Shown one piece after another: positions 61,892 to 64,000 of a stretch of 64,000 nucleotides of DNA. The notes under the pieces were generated by a model that did no database searches, had not been told where the DNA came from, and saw only the letters and a program-made list of their open reading frames with translations. How positions within the stretch are numbered: position 1 is the first letter of the stretch; each line of letters starts with the position of its first letter. A program made the position numbers and the translations under genes. The stretch comes from Sphingomonas ginkgonis. Lineage in GTDB: Bacteria > Pseudomonadota > Alphaproteobacteria > Sphingomonadales > Sphingomonadaceae. The stretch covers positions 62,001 through 126,000 of the forward strand of contig NZ_RWJF01000001.1 of NCBI RefSeq assembly GCF_003970925.1. Direction: 5' to 3'.

Positions 61892-62778
61892 AGCATCATC
61901 TTCTCGATCGGGACGACGAGGATCGCCGAGGCACCCGCGCCCTTGAGCTTCTCCAGAGTCTCCCAGAACACGGACTCTTGGCACACCGCGTGGACGGCGA
62001 AGTGGCCCGGGCGGTCGCGCAGTGGAATCACCGTCGGAGCGTCGGCCCCCGGCAGCAGCGCGGCGATCGCGCGCAGGTTCTCGCCCGCGGCGTTGAGCAT
62101 GATGTACTTGCTGCCCTTGGTCGCGAGCACGCCGTTGATCCGGCTCAGCATCTGCTCGGCGATGAAGGCGCGCGCATCGTCGAACGGCTTGGTCGTGCGG
62201 ATGAGGACGGCCTGGCTTTCCAGCACCGTGTCGACCGCCCGCAGATTGTTCGCCTCGAGCGTGGCGCCGGTCGAGACGAGATCGCAGATGAAGCCGGCGA
62301 TTCCCAGCCGCGGCGCCAGCTCGACCGCGCCGCTCATCTTGACCACGCTGGCCTTGATCCCGTGCCGCGCGAGGAAGGCGCGGGTGAGCAGCGGATAGGA
62401 GGTGGCGATCCGTGCCCCGGCGAGCGACTGCGGCCCGTCGTAGGCGGTGCCCTCGGGCGCGGCGATGCGCAGGCTGCAGCGGCCGAAGCCCAATTCGGCA
62501 AGCACCTCGTAGCCGGGCTCCTCCTGCCCCGCCGCGAACTCCTCCAGCACGTTCTGGCCGACGATCCCGAACTCGCATACGCCATCGCTGACGAAGGTCG
62601 GGATGTCGTCGTCGCGGACGAACATCAGCTCGGCCGGGAAATTCTCGACCCGGGCGGTCAGGCTGTTCTTGCCCGACTGGATGCGGAACCCCGTTTCGCG
62701 CAGCAGGTCGCGGCTCTGGTCAGACAGGCGCCCGCTCTTCTGCAGGGCGATGTGGAGGCGGGAGCGGTCAGCGAGCAT
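61888..62778 (-). CDS. hisG: ATP phosphoribosyltransferase, long form
   Basis: A 296-residue first enzyme of histidine synthesis. The start is LHIALQKSGRLSDQSRDLL, followed by the PRPP-binding segment DLVSTGATLEANNLR and a C-terminal regulatory ACT-like domain (AVHAVCQESVFWETLEKLK). This is the HisG-long type that senses histidine itself and needs no HisZ. Its first 11 bases overlap the 3' end of the TrpR-like gene, so the regulator and the pathway are translated together. Confidence 0.93.
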   Translation of the reverse strand: MLADRSRLHIALQKSGRLSDQSRDLLRETGFRIQSGKNSLTARVENFPAELMFVRDDDIPTFVSDGVCEFGIVGQNVLEEFAAGQEEPGYEVLAELGFGRCSLRIAAPEGTAYDGPQSLAGARIATSYPLLTRAFLARHGIKASVVKMSGAVELAPRLGIAGFICDLVSTGATLEANNLRAVDTVLESQAVLIRTTKPFDDARAFIAEQMLSRINGVLATKGSKYIMLNAAGENLRAIAALLPGADAPTVIPLRDRPGHFAVHAVCQESVFWETLEKLKGAGASAILVVPIEKMML

Positions 62779-63100
62779 CGCCGGTTCCCAGCGCGTCGAT
62801 GACGGAACGATAGCCCTGGTTCTGCTCCTGGCGGAGGAAGCGGCCGACCCGGACGATGGTCGTGGTCGAGACTCCGGTAGCCTCGTGGATCTCGCGGTAG
62901 CTGAGGTCAGAGCCGTCGAGCAGCCGGGCGACGTGGAGCCGCTCCGCGAGGGTGCGGATCTCGGCCGGGGTGCACAGGTCGAGCAGCAGGCGACGCATGG
63001 ACTCCCGGTCGCGCGGGGTCAGCAGTGCGTTGCACAGGTCGCCGGTCAGCGCGGCAAGATCGCGCGTCGGCTGAAGCCTCGCGCCGGTGGTCGCGTCCAT
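62768..63100 (-). CDS. TrpR-like regulator (YerC/YecD family), candidate histidine repressor
   Basis: A 110-residue helical protein of the TrpR superfamily. The repressor core runs from LTPRDRESMRRLLLDLCTPAEIRTLAERL to the HTH DLSYREIHEATGVSTTTIVR and GRFLRQEQNQGYR. Relatives (YerC) are proposed to regulate histidine genes (HisR) in Firmicutes. Here the gene is the first of the his operon and overlaps hisG, and a perfect palindrome lies at the predicted transcription start. Histidine as corepressor is inference. Confidence 0.85.
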   Translation of the reverse strand: MDATTGARLQPTRDLAALTGDLCNALLTPRDRESMRRLLLDLCTPAEIRTLAERLHVARLLDGSDLSYREIHEATGVSTTTIVRVGRFLRQEQNQGYRSVIDALGTGDAR

Positions 63101-63111
63101 TCTTGTTGTTC

Positions 63112-63129
63112 CATCGTGCTAATACGATG
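63112..63129. promoter_or_regulatory. Palindromic operator candidate of the his operon
   Basis: CATCGT-GCTAAT-ACGATG is a perfect 6+6 palindrome (63112-63129), 12 bases upstream of the yerC-like ATG. It begins at the predicted transcription start, the place where a TrpR-type dimer could block polymerase. Confidence 0.6.
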
Positions 63130-63135
63130 AAACGC

Positions 63136-63163
63136 CAGATAGGCCGGGATCGGCGCGAGTCAA
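63136..63163 (-). promoter_or_regulatory. Predicted his operon promoter
   Basis: On the minus strand TTGACT (63163-63158), a 16-base spacer and TATCTG (63141-63136). The start would be near 63129, giving a leader of about 29 bases. Confidence 0.6.
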
Positions 63164-63242
63164 GCCTTGCCGCACCCGTCTTGCAAGCAAAGGCGAACTC
63201 TTGCCTCGTCCTCAACCTGGCGGGACTTGAGGATGCCGACAA

Positions 63243-63719
63243 CTAGCGAAGCAGGGTGCGGAGCCGCTGCGCCAGCAGGTCGGCGGCACCTGGATCGGCG
63301 ACCGCGATGAAGATGGTGTCGTCGCCGCAAATGTTGCCGACCATCTCCGGCGGGCCGGCCTCGTCGAGCGCGACGCCGACGAGGTGAGCCGATCCGGGCG
63401 GCGTCTTGAGGACGAGGAGGTTGCCCGCGACGGCGACCGAGCGGACCCACTCGCCGACGATCGCCGTCAGCCGGTCGCCGGCCTGCGATGGGCGCGGCGG
63501 CAGAGAGTAGCCCTGTCGTTCCTTGACGGCGCCGAGCTGCTCCAGGTCGCGCGACACGGTCGCCTGCGTGACGGCGAACCCGCGCTCGCGAAGCGCCGCG
63601 ACGAGCTGCTCCTGGCTCGGATGAGCGCGGCTTTGGAGCAGCTCGGCGAGTGCCCTTCGTCGCTCTTCCGGCTGGCTGCGTTGAGTGGGCAATGCGCGTC
63701 TCCGGCTATTTTCATGCAT
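63243..63719 (-). CDS. argR: Arginine repressor
   Basis: A 158-residue repressor with an N-terminal winged helix (LAELLQSRAHPSQEQL, FAVTQATVSRDLEQLGAVK) and a C-terminal hexamerisation and arginine-binding domain including GNICGDDTIFIAV. ATG 63719 is only 42 bases from the divergent argC start, so both promoters must overlap. Confidence 0.93.
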   Translation of the reverse strand: MHENSRRRALPTQRSQPEERRRALAELLQSRAHPSQEQLVAALRERGFAVTQATVSRDLEQLGAVKERQGYSLPPRPSQAGDRLTAIVGEWVRSVAVAGNLLVLKTPPGSAHLVGVALDEAGPPEMVGNICGDDTIFIAVADPGAADLLAQRLRTLLR

Positions 63720-63723
63720 AGTG

Positions 63724-63739
63724 TTGCATAACTATACAA
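63724..63739. promoter_or_regulatory. ARG-box-like operator
   Basis: TTGCATAACTATACAA is a nearly symmetric 16-mer that agrees with the consensus nTGAATwwwwATTCAn at most positions. It lies between argR and argC. A clear second box is not seen. Confidence 0.5.
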
Positions 63740-63761
63740 AAAGGTGAATAGCGCGCCTCCC

Positions 63762-64000
63762 ATGATTCGAATGGCCATTCTCGGGGCTTCCGGCTACGTC
63801 GGCGGCGAACTGCTGCGCCTCTGCGCGGCCCACCCGCAGCTGCGCGCGACACGGCTGTTCGGCGACAGCAAGGCCGGGCAGAGCGTCGGCGCGGTCCATC
63901 CGCACGTCGCGCCGGCCTACCGCGACGCGATCGTGGAAAGCTGGTCCGAAGCCGCGCTGGACGGGGTCGACCTCGTCTTCGCCGCCCTGCCGCATGGCGA
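63762..64000 (+). CDS. argC: N-acetyl-gamma-glutamyl-phosphate reductase, cut by the window end
   Basis: The first 79 residues of ArgC are present; the gene runs off the window. MIRMAILGASGYVGGELLRL carries the NADP-binding GASGYVGGEL typical of ArgC, followed by VDLVFAALPHG. ATG 63771 is an alternative start. It is divergent from argR and likely repressed by it. Confidence 0.9.
   Translation, partial: MIRMAILGASGYVGGELLRLCAAHPQLRATRLFGDSKAGQSVGAVHPHVAPAYRDAIVESWSEAALDGVDLVFAALPHG

Overview
The window is high-GC DNA whose gene content points to an alphaproteobacterium of the Sphingomonadales (a Sphingomonas-like genus). The main hints are the 41-residue zinc-ligand-free L36, many ATGA/GTGA start-stop overlaps, frequent GTG/TTG starts, and REP palindromes with CGTCA/TGACG outer ends. 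The genus is inferred from gene style, not from a database match.

Left third (about 1-30.7 kb). This part mixes housekeeping and accessory genes. 98-8220 holds a GT2 glycosyltransferase, a MAPEG protein, three small unknown genes, an HNH nuclease, a Crp-family gene broken by an in-frame TGA, a Tat-exported DUF4142 protein and a short GIY-YIG nuclease gene bracketed by inverted REP palindromes. From 8522 to 15648 lies an island bounded by copies of the lepA 3' end: a frameshifted 1.15-kb fragment on the left, intact lepA on the right, and a 48-bp relic of a third, diverged lepA 3' end just inside it. The cargo is surface-sugar genes: a GT-B-like transferase, a WxcM/FdtA-type ketoisomerase, a DegT/FdtB-type aminotransferase and an acyltransferase. 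Next come a secreted unknown protein, an M16 protease lipoprotein, purEK, a GGDEF protein, gpmA, an M14 carboxypeptidase, galE, an M28 peptidase, rpmJ, serS and a Flp pilin gene.

Right half (30.7-64 kb). This is a large block of amino-acid biosynthesis genes. ilvD is divergent from ilvC-ilvB-ilvM-leuA-leuB-leuC-leuD-gltB-gltD, a nearly gap-free set of nine genes. A complete transcription attenuator precedes it: a 37-codon leader peptide rich in Ile, Leu, Val and Thr, mutually exclusive antiterminator and terminator stems, and a T-run. An Lrp-type regulator follows. The sulfate assimilation operon cysH-cysG-cysD-cysN-cysJ-cysI continues into a histidinol-phosphatase-like gene (hisN). CysH has the APS-reductase cysteine pattern, and CysN carries what looks like a dead APS-kinase domain. 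The converging histidine operon is yerC/hisR-hisG-hisD-hisCB-hisH-hisA-hisF-hisIE, in which HisC and HisB are one polypeptide. With hisN, every step from PRPP/ATP to histidine is encoded in about 8 kb. A TrpR-like regulator heads the operon and a perfect 18-bp palindrome sits at its predicted transcription start. The window ends with argR divergent from a truncated argC, with an ARG-box-like site between them.

Most promising for follow-up: the BCAA attenuator that appears to control glutamate synthase as well, the HisCB fusion with its candidate HisR-like regulator, the degenerate APS kinase on CysN, the repeated use of the lepA 3' end as an insertion point, and the REP-flanked GIY-YIG unit. 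No tRNA, rRNA, CRISPR array, integrase or transposase was recognised.
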